From Marivita sp051251565 (GTDB lineage: Bacteria; Pseudomonadota; Alphaproteobacteria; Rhodobacterales; Rhodobacteraceae): a stretch of DNA of 64,000 nt. The position numbers and the translations under genes are program-made. Positions 35,612-43,852 of the stretch are shown in pieces. The notes under the pieces are model-generated. The model was not told where the DNA came from. It did no database searches and saw nothing but the letters and a program-made list of their open reading frames with translations. Positions within the stretch are counted from its first letter, which is position 1, and each line of letters begins with the position of its first letter. The stretch spans positions 1-64,000 of the forward strand of contig NZ_JBPOFB010000011.1 of NCBI RefSeq assembly GCF_051251565.1, given 5' to 3'.

Positions 35612-36661
35612 TCAGTCCTCCTCACGCTCCATCGGCAAGATCACCGTAAAGGTCGTGCCTTTCCCGGTCTGGCTTTCCACCAACAACCGTCCCCGGTGAC
35701 GGTTTACAATATGCTTGACGATCGCCAAGCCAAGCCCTGTCCCGCCAAGTTCGCGCGATCGGTGACTGTCCACGCGGTAAAACCGTTCGGTCAGGCGCGG
35801 CAGATGCACAACGTCAATCCCCTGCCCGGTGTCGGTCACTTCGATCCGTACACCCGAACCGCGTAAACGGGTCTCGTAATCGGGAACGCCAAGGCTCAGG
35901 CGCACAAAACTGCCCCGACCGGAATACTTGATCGCGTTCTCCACAAGGTTGGTCAACACCTGACGGATCTGGTCGGCATCGCCGGGGACAATCACGGGGC
36001 TGTCCGGCACATACACATCAAGCTCGATCCCGGCCTCACTGGCCAGTTGCGCAAGGCTGTGCCGGGTTTGCTGCATCACCGCACCCAGATCGACGGGATC
36101 GACAGGGCGCACCCGCTCTTCGGCTTCCACCCGGCTGAGGGACAAAAGGTCCGACACGAGCCGGTTCATCCGTTCGGCCTCGGACGCCATAATGCTCAGG
36201 AACCTGTCTTGCGCATTGGCATCGTTACGGGCCGGACCTTGCAGCGTTTCGATGAATCCCAAAAGGGCAGTCAACGGTGTGCGCAGTTCGTGGCTCACAT
36301 TGGCGACGAAATCCCGGCGCATCTGGCCCGCCTGTTCCATTGGCGTGATGTCTTCGAACGACACCAACGTGCCCTGCTTGCCTTGCATAGGCACCGGGCC
36401 ACAGGTCACCCGGTAGGTGATGTCATGCTGTCCGTCATTGGTCAGATACCGGGTTTCGCGCCGTGTCCCATCGCTTTGTGTCTGCTCTATGCTGTCAAGC
36501 AGGCTTGGTTGGCGCAGCGCGGTGATAAAGTGCCGCCCCTCGATGTTTTTGCCCAGCAGCTTTTCCGCTGCGGCATTGACGGCAAAGATCCGGTTGTCCG
36601 GCGCAATGAGCACCGCCGGAATCCCCAGCACCATCAGGATATCGCGGGGCGCTGCGGTCAT
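35612..36661 (-). CDS. phoR: Phosphate regulon sensor kinase PhoR, soluble form
   Basis: A 349-residue kinase with a PAS domain at about 10-110 (VLIAPDNRIFAVNAAAEKLLG), HisKA with DFVANVSHELRTPLTALLGF, and a GHKL ATPase with NLVENAIKYS, DTGQGI and GTGLGLAI. The NVSHELRTPLTAL box and the PAS-HisKA order fit PhoR. The usual N-terminal membrane helices are absent; the protein starts at residue 1 just before the PAS domain. It is convergent with phoB and its start overlaps by four bases the stop of the upstream PLP-enzyme gene, so it is transcribed apart from the pst operon. Assignment rests on domains and position. Confidence 0.85.
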   Translation of the reverse strand: MTAAPRDILMVLGIPAVLIAPDNRIFAVNAAAEKLLGKNIEGRHFITALRQPSLLDSIEQTQSDGTRRETRYLTNDGQHDITYRVTCGPVPMQGKQGTLVSFEDITPMEQAGQMRRDFVANVSHELRTPLTALLGFIETLQGPARNDANAQDRFLSIMASEAERMNRLVSDLLSLSRVEAEERVRPVDPVDLGAVMQQTRHSLAQLASEAGIELDVYVPDSPVIVPGDADQIRQVLTNLVENAIKYSGRGSFVRLSLGVPDYETRLRGSGVRIEVTDTGQGIDVVHLPRLTERFYRVDSHRSRELGGTGLGLAIVKHIVNRHRGRLLVESQTGKGTTFTVILPMEREED

Positions 36662-37842
36662 TCGACGGCCGCGACGGATGCAAGTCCCGCATCAAATGCT
36701 GCGATCAGCGCGTCGGGGTCCTCAAGCCCCACTGACACCCGGAAAAACCCTTCGGTCATGCCCAGCTTGGCGCGCCCCTCGGGCGTCAGGGCCCGGTGCG
36801 AAGACGACGCTGGATGCGACAGTGTTGTGCCGACATCACCCAATGTCGGGGCAAAGGCGATCTGGTCGGCCGCTTTGGTGAAGGCATTGGCCTCGGCCCG
36901 CCCGCCATGCAGTTCAAAGCTGACCATGTTGCAGCCGCGCCCTTGCAATAACCCTTGTGCGCGGGCGCGGTCGGGGTGATCGGGGCGGGTCGGATAGAGC
37001 ACGCGCTTGACCAGGCCCTGCCCGGCCAGATGGTCAGCCAATCGTGCTGCCGTCGCCTCGGCGCGGTCAAAGCGCAAGTCGAAGGACATCAAACCGCGTT
37101 CGGCCAGCCAGCAGTCGAACGGGCTTGGCGTCATACCCGTAGTCACAGCGAAATCGTAGATCGCCTTGGCATCTGCCGCCGCACGCGCGGCGACCCAGCC
37201 CAATGTTACGTCTGAATGTCCTGCAAGAAGTTTGGTCACGGAATGCAACACCACACCCGCGCCCAGATCAAACGGGGTGACCGCGCGCGGTGTGGTGAAC
37301 GTGTTGTCTACAACCAAAAGCACGCCCTTTTCGCGGCACAGCTCTGCAGTGCCCTGCACGTCCGCAATCCGCAGCGTTGGGTTCGACACCACTTCGATCA
37401 GAACCATCCGGGTGTTGGGCCTGAGGGCTGCGGCCATCGACGACACATCCGTTGGGTCGGCCAGCGTTGTCTCAATTCCCAGACGAGGCAGGTCGTCCCG
37501 CATCATGCGCAAGCTGCGCCCATAAAGCTGATCGCCGCCAACAACATGATCCCCGGCCTTGCACAGACCCAGCAGAACCGCCGTCACCGCGGCCATGCCC
37601 GACCCCAGCACGATCCCCGGTTGCGGCGCGCGCTCCATCGCATCAATACGCGCCGCCAGAACATCAGCATTGGGATGCCCTTCGCGCGCATAGGTGTAGC
37701 CCTTGGCGCGGCCTTCGTACTGATCATCAAGCGTGTCTGGCGTCTCGCTGGCGTAAACAACCGACGGCATCAACGGTGTCACCACCGGCAAAGACGCAGA
37801 CTCGGGAAGCCCACCAGGGCGCATCAGGGTGCGTTTCATCAT
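36658..37842 (-). CDS. Trans-sulfuration family PLP enzyme (Cys/Met metabolism)
   Basis: A 394-residue PLP-dependent enzyme of the cystathionine gamma-synthase/lyase family. The Tyr-Arg active-site stretch is YTYAREGHPNADVLAARI. SGMAAVTAVLLGL follows, then the PLP Asp in LLVVDNTFTTPRAV, and the Schiff-base Lys in VLHSVTKLLAGHSDV. The reaction (lyase, synthase or sulfhydrylase) cannot be fixed from the motifs. I start at the ATG pair 37839-37842; GGAG lies ten bases upstream. It is coupled to phoR by an ATGA overlap, and is divergent from the psuK gene. Confidence 0.88.
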   Translation of the reverse strand: MMKRTLMRPGGLPESASLPVVTPLMPSVVYASETPDTLDDQYEGRAKGYTYAREGHPNADVLAARIDAMERAPQPGIVLGSGMAAVTAVLLGLCKAGDHVVGGDQLYGRSLRMMRDDLPRLGIETTLADPTDVSSMAAALRPNTRMVLIEVVSNPTLRIADVQGTAELCREKGVLLVVDNTFTTPRAVTPFDLGAGVVLHSVTKLLAGHSDVTLGWVAARAAADAKAIYDFAVTTGMTPSPFDCWLAERGLMSFDLRFDRAEATAARLADHLAGQGLVKRVLYPTRPDHPDRARAQGLLQGRGCNMVSFELHGGRAEANAFTKAADQIAFAPTLGDVGTTLSHPASSSHRALTPEGRAKLGMTEGFFRVSVGLEDPDALIAAFDAGLASVAAVE

Positions 37843-37973
37843 TGTCGCAAAACTCCATCCAATTCTTGGCAACAGCCGTGCCACAAAGCGCAGGCGGCAA
37901 CAATGGGCGGCGAGACAGGATGTTTGGCAATCCGACCCTTGCGCTGATCCAACACTCGGGCGATGACGGGCGC

Positions 37974-38861
37974 ATGACACAGCGCCCTGATATCCTTTGC
38001 ATCGGCTCTGTCCTCTGGGACGTGATTGGCCGATCTGACCGCCACATGAAGCACGGGGCCGACGTGCCCGGCCACATCACGCGCCTGCCCGGCGGCGTGG
38101 CGCTCAATATTGCAATGACACTGGCGCGGTTCGATCTTTTGCCTGCTGTGCTCAGCGTTGTGGGTCGTGACCCCGAAGGCGAAACGCTGGTCGCGGCCTG
38201 TGCGCAATTGGGGCTGATCACGGATCACCTCTACCGCTCGGATGACCTGCCTACCGATCAATACATGGCGATCGAGGCGGCAAACGGGCTGATTGCCGCC
38301 ATTGCCGACGCCCATTCACTGGAACAGGCGGGCGACAAAATCCTGCGTCCGCTGATCGATGGCCCCTTGGGGTTTGTCGAAGCACCCTTTCCGGGCCCCA
38401 TCGCGCTGGACGGCAACCTGACCGAGGCGCTTTTGGACACTATCGTCCGGCACCCGGCGTTCTCCAAGGCGGATTTGCGGATCGCGCCTGCGTCGCCCGG
38501 CAAGGCCGAACGCCTGTTTCCCTTCATCCGCAGCGGCAAAGGTGTGCTTTATGTCAACCTCGAAGAGGCCGGGCTTCTGTGCCAGACCGAATTCACAAAT
38601 GCGCCTCAGGCAGGTGCTGCCCTGATCGAACGCGGTGCCGCGCGGGCGCTGGTCACCGATGGGGGCAATGTCACCTGTGATGCCACGCGCGACGGCATTC
38701 TTGCCGAACGCCCGCCCGAGGTGATGGTCACCCGCGTCACGGGGGCTGGCGACACATTCATGGCCGCCCATATCGCGTCCGAATTGCGCGGCGCTGACCG
38801 CCCCACAGCGCTGCACCGCGCCCTTGCCACAGCCGCGGCCTATGTTGCCGGAGGAACCTGA
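37974..38861 (+). CDS. psuK: Pseudouridine kinase-like PfkB family kinase
   Basis: A 295-residue PfkB-family sugar kinase. The N-terminal motif is CIGSVLWDVIGRSD, and the substrate region GGVALNIAMTLARFDL follows. The anion-hole/catalytic motif TRVTGAGDTFMAAH (GAGD with catalytic Asp) lies near residue 255. The next gene, one base downstream, is a pseudouridine-5-phosphate glycosidase, which makes this the partner kinase of pseudouridine breakdown. Start ATG 37974; an in-frame ATG at 37920 is possible. Confidence 0.88.
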   Translation: MTQRPDILCIGSVLWDVIGRSDRHMKHGADVPGHITRLPGGVALNIAMTLARFDLLPAVLSVVGRDPEGETLVAACAQLGLITDHLYRSDDLPTDQYMAIEAANGLIAAIADAHSLEQAGDKILRPLIDGPLGFVEAPFPGPIALDGNLTEALLDTIVRHPAFSKADLRIAPASPGKAERLFPFIRSGKGVLYVNLEEAGLLCQTEFTNAPQAGAALIERGAARALVTDGGNVTCDATRDGILAERPPEVMVTRVTGAGDTFMAAHIASELRGADRPTALHRALATAAAYVAGGT

Positions 38862-38862
38862 C

Positions 38863-39780
38863 ATGACCACCCTGCCCCTTGATATCTCGCCCGCCGTGCA
38901 AGCCGCGCTTGACGCGGGCCGACCCGTGGTCGCGCTGGAATCCACCATCATCACCCATGGCATGCCCTGGCCCCAGAACCTTGAAACCGCCCGCGCGATC
39001 GAAGCCACCGTGCGCGACGCAGGCGCTGAACCTGCAACCATCGCGGTTCTGCAAGGCCGCCTTTGCGTGGGCCTTGACGCAGACCAGCTTGACGCGCTGG
39101 CGCAGGCCAAACAGGTGGCCAAGCTCAGCCGCGCGGATATGGCGGTTTGTATGGCCAAAGGTGGCACCGGGGCGACCACAGTTGCCGCCACCATGATCGC
39201 CGCGCATTTGGCAGGGATTAGGGTTTTTGCCACAGGTGGCATCGGCGGTGTGCATCGCGGCGCGGACCAAAGTTTTGACATCTCTGCCGACCTTCAGGAA
39301 TTGGCGCAAACGCCGGTCACAGTCGTGGCAGCCGGGGCCAAAGCAATCCTTGACCTGCCCAAGACGCTCGAAGTGTTGGAGACCCTTGGCGTTCCGGTCA
39401 TGGCCTATGGGCAAGACATGCTGCCCGCCTTCTGGTCGCGGACCTCAGCGCTCAAGGCACCGCTGCGCGCCGACTCTGCGCTGGACATCGCCAAGGCCCA
39501 TGTGATGCGCGTCGCACTGGGCCTGCCTGGCGGGCAGCTCATTGCCAACCCGATCCCTGCCGAGGCTGAAATCCCGCATGCGCAGATTCATCCGATCATC
39601 ACGCGGGCGACCCAAGATGCTGAGTCGCATGGGATCTCGGGCAAGGCGCTAACGCCCTACCTGTTGCAACGCATCTTTGAGCTGACCGAAGGGCGTTCCT
39701 TGGACGCCAATATCGCATTGGTGCTAAACAATGCCCGCCTTGGGGCACAAATTGCACAGGAATTGACGTCTCTGCGTTAA
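38863..39780 (+). CDS. psuG: Pseudouridine-5'-phosphate glycosidase
   Basis: A 305-residue IndA/PsuG enzyme that splits pseudouridine 5-phosphate to uracil and ribose 5-phosphate. Family stretches are VALESTIITHGMPWPQN, GKGGTGATT-like CMAKGGTGATTVAATM, FATGGIGGVHRG, YGQDMLPAFWSR and the C-terminal NIALVLNNARLGAQIA. The ribosome site GGAGGAA precedes ATG 38863. With psuK it forms a two-gene salvage unit. Confidence 0.94.
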   Translation: MTTLPLDISPAVQAALDAGRPVVALESTIITHGMPWPQNLETARAIEATVRDAGAEPATIAVLQGRLCVGLDADQLDALAQAKQVAKLSRADMAVCMAKGGTGATTVAATMIAAHLAGIRVFATGGIGGVHRGADQSFDISADLQELAQTPVTVVAAGAKAILDLPKTLEVLETLGVPVMAYGQDMLPAFWSRTSALKAPLRADSALDIAKAHVMRVALGLPGGQLIANPIPAEAEIPHAQIHPIITRATQDAESHGISGKALTPYLLQRIFELTEGRSLDANIALVLNNARLGAQIAQELTSLR

Positions 39781-39863
39781 AAATCAGGCTGTTGCGCCCT
39801 CACCCCATTGTAGAGCGCCGTTTGACAACCTAGGTTTTCGAGGAACCATGGACGGACGCCTTG

Positions 39864-40544
39864 ATGACCACCCCATTTGATCCAGAACGCCGCAAACCCG
39901 GGATGTTCGCCCGCCTGCGCGCCAGTTTTCTGACAGGGATTGTCGTCATTGCCCCGGTCAGTCTGACGATTTGGCTGATCTGGAGCATCATGGGCTGGGT
40001 TGACGGATTCGTCCTGCCGCTCGTGCCAAGCCGCTTCAATCCCGAGCAATATATCGGTATCAACTTGCGCGGTGTCGGCGTCATCATATTCCTGCTGTTC
40101 ACGATCTTTGTCGGCTGGGTTGCCAAGGGGCTGATCGGCAGGTCGCTGATCCGTTTTGCTGAAAGCCTTGTGGAACGCATGCCGGTTGTTCGGTCGATCT
40201 ATAGCGGCGTCAAACAGATTGCAGAGACGATTTTTGCCCAATCAGAACGCAATTTCGAAAAAGCCTGCCTGATCCAGTATCCGCGCAAGGGTATCTGGGC
40301 CATCGGTTTCATCTCGACCGATGCACGTGGAGAAGTGGCGCACAAGGCCGAAACCATGGGGCGGCTGATGTCGGTGTTCGTACCCACCACGCCCAACCCG
40401 ACCTCGGGGTTTTTGCTGTTCTTCCCGGCGGAAGACGTGATCGAGCTGGATATGTCGATTGAAGACGCTGCAAAGCTCGTGATCTCGGCAGGGCTAGTCT
40501 ACCCCAACGCCAAAGACCCTACACAACCTGCCAAAGCCGCGTAA
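39864..40544 (+). CDS. DUF502 family membrane protein
   Basis: A 226-residue protein with two N-terminal helices (about 15-45 and 65-90) and a cytoplasmic domain. The family signature is LVERMPVVRSIYSGVKQ, followed by CLIQYPRKGIWAIGFIS and VPTTPNPTSGFLLFFPAEDV. DUF502 proteins are widespread in proteobacteria and plants (COV-like); function unknown. ATG 39864 is preceded by an in-frame TTG. It is followed by an unpaired GC-rich hairpin (40554-40573). Confidence 0.88.
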   Translation: MTTPFDPERRKPGMFARLRASFLTGIVVIAPVSLTIWLIWSIMGWVDGFVLPLVPSRFNPEQYIGINLRGVGVIIFLLFTIFVGWVAKGLIGRSLIRFAESLVERMPVVRSIYSGVKQIAETIFAQSERNFEKACLIQYPRKGIWAIGFISTDARGEVAHKAETMGRLMSVFVPTTPNPTSGFLLFFPAEDVIELDMSIEDAAKLVISAGLVYPNAKDPTQPAKAA

Positions 40545-40640
40545 TTATTCGCAGCGCCCGCTTGAACGGGCGCGCGCGCCAGCACACCTATATTTCACGG
40601 TCCGCTGCCGAGCTGCGCGTGACAGGCTGGGAGACACTTC

Positions 40641-41558
40641 TTGGATACTATTTTCGTGGCCTTCGGGTTGGTCGCGGTGCTGGCGGGCGGCGATCTTTTG
40701 GTGCGCGGTGCTGTGGGTATAGCCCGTCAGTTTGGTGTGTCGCCCATGGTGATTGGACTTACGCTTGTCGGCTTTGGCACCTCTGCGCCGGAACTAGTGA
40801 CATCGCTCAGTGCGGCGCTGGCGGGTGTGCCCGACATTGCCGTTGGGAACGTGGTTGGCAGCAACATTGCCAATATCTTGCTGATCCTCGGGGTAGCAGC
40901 CCTCATCCGTCCAGTCAGCGCGAACATGCCCGGCCTGCCCCGCGAGGCGATTTGGGTCGGAGGAAGTGCACTGTTGCTGGCGGCCCTGTCCTTGACCGGA
41001 CAGATCGGCGCTGTGATGGGCGCAGGGCTTGTGGCAGGTTTGGCGGTTTATCTCTGGGGCGCGTTCCGATCCTCCACACCGCCCGATGACGACCCAAGCA
41101 TTCCCACCGACCCGCTGCCCGGTGCTGCGCTGCGCCTTGCGTTTGGTCTCGCGCTGACCATTGGCGGGGCCATTGCGCTGGTCGACGGTGCCACTGGCAT
41201 CGCGCGTGCCTATGGTGTTCCCGAAGCGGTGATCGGCCTTACGCTTGTCGCCATCGGCACGTCGCTGCCCGAACTTGCGACCACAATCATGGCGGCCCGT
41301 CGCGGTCAGTCCGATGTGGCGCTTGGCAATATCCTTGGTTCAGGCATCTTCAACATTCTGGGCATCTTGGGCACCACCGCGCTTGTTGTGCCGCTGAGCA
41401 TCGATCTAAGCCTTGGGACCGATATCTTGATTATGCTCGGCACCACCGCACTTTTTCTGGTGATCCTGTTCGCGCGCAGGCAGATCAGCCGCCCCATGGG
41501 GGCTGCGTTTCTTTTGCTTTATGCCGGATACATGGCATGGCTCAGCCAAACATTTTGA
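40641..41558 (+). CDS. Calcium/sodium antiporter (YrbG-like, CaCA family)
   Basis: A 305-residue exchanger with about ten helices in two inverted halves. The alpha repeats are GFGTSAPELVTSLSAALAG and AIGTSLPELATTIMAARRG, each with the cation-binding Glu. Start is TTG 40641, with GGGAGA seven bases upstream; no ATG or GTG fits the family N terminus better. Its end overlaps the end of the convergent patatin gene by 17 bases. Confidence 0.9.
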   Translation: MDTIFVAFGLVAVLAGGDLLVRGAVGIARQFGVSPMVIGLTLVGFGTSAPELVTSLSAALAGVPDIAVGNVVGSNIANILLILGVAALIRPVSANMPGLPREAIWVGGSALLLAALSLTGQIGAVMGAGLVAGLAVYLWGAFRSSTPPDDDPSIPTDPLPGAALRLAFGLALTIGGAIALVDGATGIARAYGVPEAVIGLTLVAIGTSLPELATTIMAARRGQSDVALGNILGSGIFNILGILGTTALVVPLSIDLSLGTDILIMLGTTALFLVILFARRQISRPMGAAFLLLYAGYMAWLSQTF

Positions 41559-42573
41559 CCAGATCGACCGATTGCCGATGCCCGATATCCGCCTTGTGGT
41601 TTAACAAGAATTCCCCCGCCGCGCAGCGGCCCGCTTCTTTCAGACGGGTGATGATTGACGGAACAGGAACCAGCTTGGTGGCAACGGACAGGTTATTCAT
41701 AAGCGCGTCGTCCGCGATCATGTGAACGCGCAGCTTTTTCATCGCACCTTCTTTCACGGATCCGTCCTCGATCAACCGTTGCACAAACTCGATCGCGCGC
41801 AATTCGCGCAGCAGCGATGAATTGAAACTAATCTCGTTAATCCGGTTCTGGATTTCGTTTGGCATCACAGGCACGGTGTCACGGTGCAACGGGTTGATGT
41901 TCACAATAACCAGATCGTCCGGCAATTGCGGTTTGAACAGCGGAAACAGCGCCGGATTGCCGGTATAGCCGCCATCCCAGAACGCTTCTACCACGCCGGT
42001 CTCGGGGTCTTCGACCTCGACCGCTTGGAACATTGTCGGCAGGCAGGCAGATGCGAGAATGGAGTGCGTGGTGATCCGGTCGCCGGTGAAAACCCGCACC
42101 TTGCCCGACCGCACTTGTGTGGCACAAACATACAGTTCGGGTCCGTCCTGGGCACACACACGCCCAAAATCGAACTGGTCCACGATCTTGGTCAAAGGAT
42201 TTTCGTACAGTGGCCCCCAGGCATAGGGCGACATCATCCGCCCCAGCGTGTCGCCCAGCATGTAAATCGGCGAATACTCGATGCTTTTGCTGATCGCCGC
42301 AGGTGTGGGCAACCAGGCCTGCATCCATTTCGGCGTCGCCATATCATCCAGCCGCGCCACCTGGGACCACAGCCAATCCAGATTGTCCCGCGCGCCCTGT
42401 CGCCCATCCTTGAGCCATCCTGCCTTGAGTGCCGCCCCGTTCAGCGCCCCCGCAGACGTGCCCGAGATCGCGGCGATCTCGACATCGTCCTCTTCCAGAA
42501 TCCGGTCCAACACACCCCATGTGAATGCGCCATGCGCGCCACCGCCCTGAAGTGCGAGATTGATCTTTACCAT
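41542..42573 (-). CDS. Patatin-like phospholipase
   Basis: A 343-residue lipid acyl hydrolase of the patatin/RssA type. The oxyanion hole GGGAHGAF is at about 10-17, the nucleophile elbow GTSAG (Ser) at about 41-45, and the catalytic Asp is in the DGG stretch (FWDGGYTGNP), so the Ser-Asp dyad is complete. It is probably cytoplasmic because no signal is seen. ATG 42573 follows AGGGG; the longer frame to 42762 overlaps the next gene. It lies 79 bases after 3-hydroxybutyrate dehydrogenase on the same strand. In several Rhodobacterales these sit together, which hints at a role in polyhydroxybutyrate or lipid use. Confidence 0.88.
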   Translation of the reverse strand: MVKINLALQGGGAHGAFTWGVLDRILEEDDVEIAAISGTSAGALNGAALKAGWLKDGRQGARDNLDWLWSQVARLDDMATPKWMQAWLPTPAAISKSIEYSPIYMLGDTLGRMMSPYAWGPLYENPLTKIVDQFDFGRVCAQDGPELYVCATQVRSGKVRVFTGDRITTHSILASACLPTMFQAVEVEDPETGVVEAFWDGGYTGNPALFPLFKPQLPDDLVIVNINPLHRDTVPVMPNEIQNRINEISFNSSLLRELRAIEFVQRLIEDGSVKEGAMKKLRVHMIADDALMNNLSVATKLVPVPSIITRLKEAGRCAAGEFLLNHKADIGHRQSVDLVKMFG

Positions 42574-42652
42574 GCGGGTCCCCTGCGTCTGCGTGTTCCA
42601 AATGCCTTCGATGCGCATGACAGGCTGGGCCATTGCATCGCGCGATGCTGCA

Positions 42653-43429
42653 TCAAAGTGCCGTCCATCCCCCATCCACCGAGATCGTCGTCCCGGTGAT
42701 CTGTGCGGCGGCGTCCGAGCACAAGAACACCGCCGTGCCGCCGATCTGTTCGACCGTGGCAAATTCCTTCGAAGGCTGGCGTTCCAGAATGACCTTCTGC
42801 TTGGCCTCGTCTTCGGTCATGCCGTATTTCTTGGCGGTATCGGGGATCTGAGCTTCGACCAATGGCGTCAGCACATAGCCCGGACAGATGGCGTTGCAGG
42901 TGATCGGCTCGCGTGCGGTTTCAAGCCCGGTGGTCTTGGTCAGGCCAACAACCCCATGTTTGGCCGCGACATAGGCCGATTTATAGGGCGAAGCCGTCAA
43001 CCCATGCGCGCTGGCCACGTTGATGATCCGGCCCCAGCCCGCCTTGCGCATCATCGGCAAGGCAGCAGCGGTGGTGTGAAACGCCGATGACATGTTGATT
43101 GCTATGATTGCATCCCATTTTTCCATCGGGAATTCGTCAATCGGCGCAACAAACTGAATGCCAGCATTGTTCACCAGAATATCGCAGGCGCCGGCTTGTT
43201 CGATCAGCGCGCGGCATTGGTCGGGTTTGGACATGTCGGCCTGAACATAGCGCGCTGTTACGCCGTGCGCGTCGCCAATCGCCTTGGCCAATGCGTGGTC
43301 ATCCTCTGTGTTGGTGAATGAATTGATCACCACATCCGCGCCCGCGCGCGCCAGTTCATGCGCAACACCCAAGCCGATGCCCGAATTTGATCCCGTGATA
43401 ACAGCGGTTTTGCCTTTAAGTGACATCAT
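42653..43429 (-). CDS. bdhA: 3-hydroxybutyrate dehydrogenase (SDR family)
   Basis: A 258-residue short-chain dehydrogenase. The Rossmann motif is TGSNSGIGLG, followed by NNAGIQF, and the catalytic Ser-Tyr-Lys are in NVASAHGLTASPYKSAYVAAK. The C-terminal stretch CNAICPGYVLTPLVE and QIPDTAKKYGM matches 3-hydroxybutyrate dehydrogenases, which interconvert 3-hydroxybutyrate and acetoacetate with NAD in polyhydroxybutyrate turnover. ATG pair at 43424-43429 after AAGGGG. Confidence 0.92.
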   Translation of the reverse strand: MMSLKGKTAVITGSNSGIGLGVAHELARAGADVVINSFTNTEDDHALAKAIGDAHGVTARYVQADMSKPDQCRALIEQAGACDILVNNAGIQFVAPIDEFPMEKWDAIIAINMSSAFHTTAAALPMMRKAGWGRIINVASAHGLTASPYKSAYVAAKHGVVGLTKTTGLETAREPITCNAICPGYVLTPLVEAQIPDTAKKYGMTEDEAKQKVILERQPSKEFATVEQIGGTAVFLCSDAAAQITGTTISVDGGWTAL

Positions 43430-43469
43430 GCACCCCTTTTCTGCGTCTTTCGCTTGTGCGAGAGGCTAC

Positions 43470-43484
43470 ATGCTGCAACTGCAT
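43470..43484. promoter_or_regulatory. Possible operator upstream of bdhA
   Basis: ATGCTGCAACTGCAT carries inverted ATGC/GCAT ends and two TGC/GCA units. It lies about 41 bases before the bdhA start. PhaR-type repressors of polyhydroxybutyrate genes bind TGC-rich sites, so this is a candidate only. Confidence 0.22.
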
Positions 43485-43663
43485 AATACAAAGAAGATCA
43501 CGGGTCTGGAGCACAAGAATCACCGCACCCGCGAATCGCGTCTGCCCAAAGCCGTTGCGATTCAGCGCCCCAGAACAGCACTCAACCGGCCGCACCCATG
43601 CAACCCCGGGTTAGCCCTTGATTCACAGGTGTCTGACACATCAACGGATTTGGGGAATGCACA

Positions 43664-43691
43664 AAAAAAACCCCGGCACGAAGCCGGGGTT
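43664..43691 (-). terminator. Orphan intrinsic terminator on the minus strand
   Basis: AACCCCGGC (43669-43677) and GCCGGGGTT (43683-43691) form a nine-pair stem with a five-base loop. Read leftward it is followed by eight T (43663-43670). No annotated gene ends here on the minus strand, so it must end a short transcript that starts within about 43700-43860. Confidence 0.85.
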
Positions 43692-43755
43692 AAGTTATTG
43701 AGGCAGGTTTCATACAGGCAAGAAACCTATCGAGCAGTGGTGTCTTTATAGGCAT
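43690..43755 (-). CDS. Candidate 21-residue peptide or small-RNA leader ORF
   Basis: A short frame that begins ATG 43755 (MPIKTPLLDRFLACMKP...) and stops with TAA exactly at the first bases of the orphan terminator stem. About 60 bases upstream on the minus strand TTGACC (43815-43820) with TTTGAG 17 bases further could be a promoter, giving a transcript of about 125 bases. It may be a tiny protein gene or a small RNA with an incidental ORF. The ribosome signal is weak. No similarity recognised. Confidence 0.35.
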   Translation of the reverse strand: MPIKTPLLDRFLACMKPASIT

Positions 43756-43852
43756 TCTTTGCCCGCGATCCAAGCTAAAAGTTTGAAAAGCCTCAAAAGC
43801 CCGGTTACCGTCTAGGTCAAGAAAACAATGGCAGACAGGGATTGTAGCGAAA

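Noticed and set aside
43470..43484. Strong claim of a PhaR site before bdhA
   Set aside because: The dyad is imperfect and only resembles the TGC-rich sites; it is kept as a low-confidence feature.
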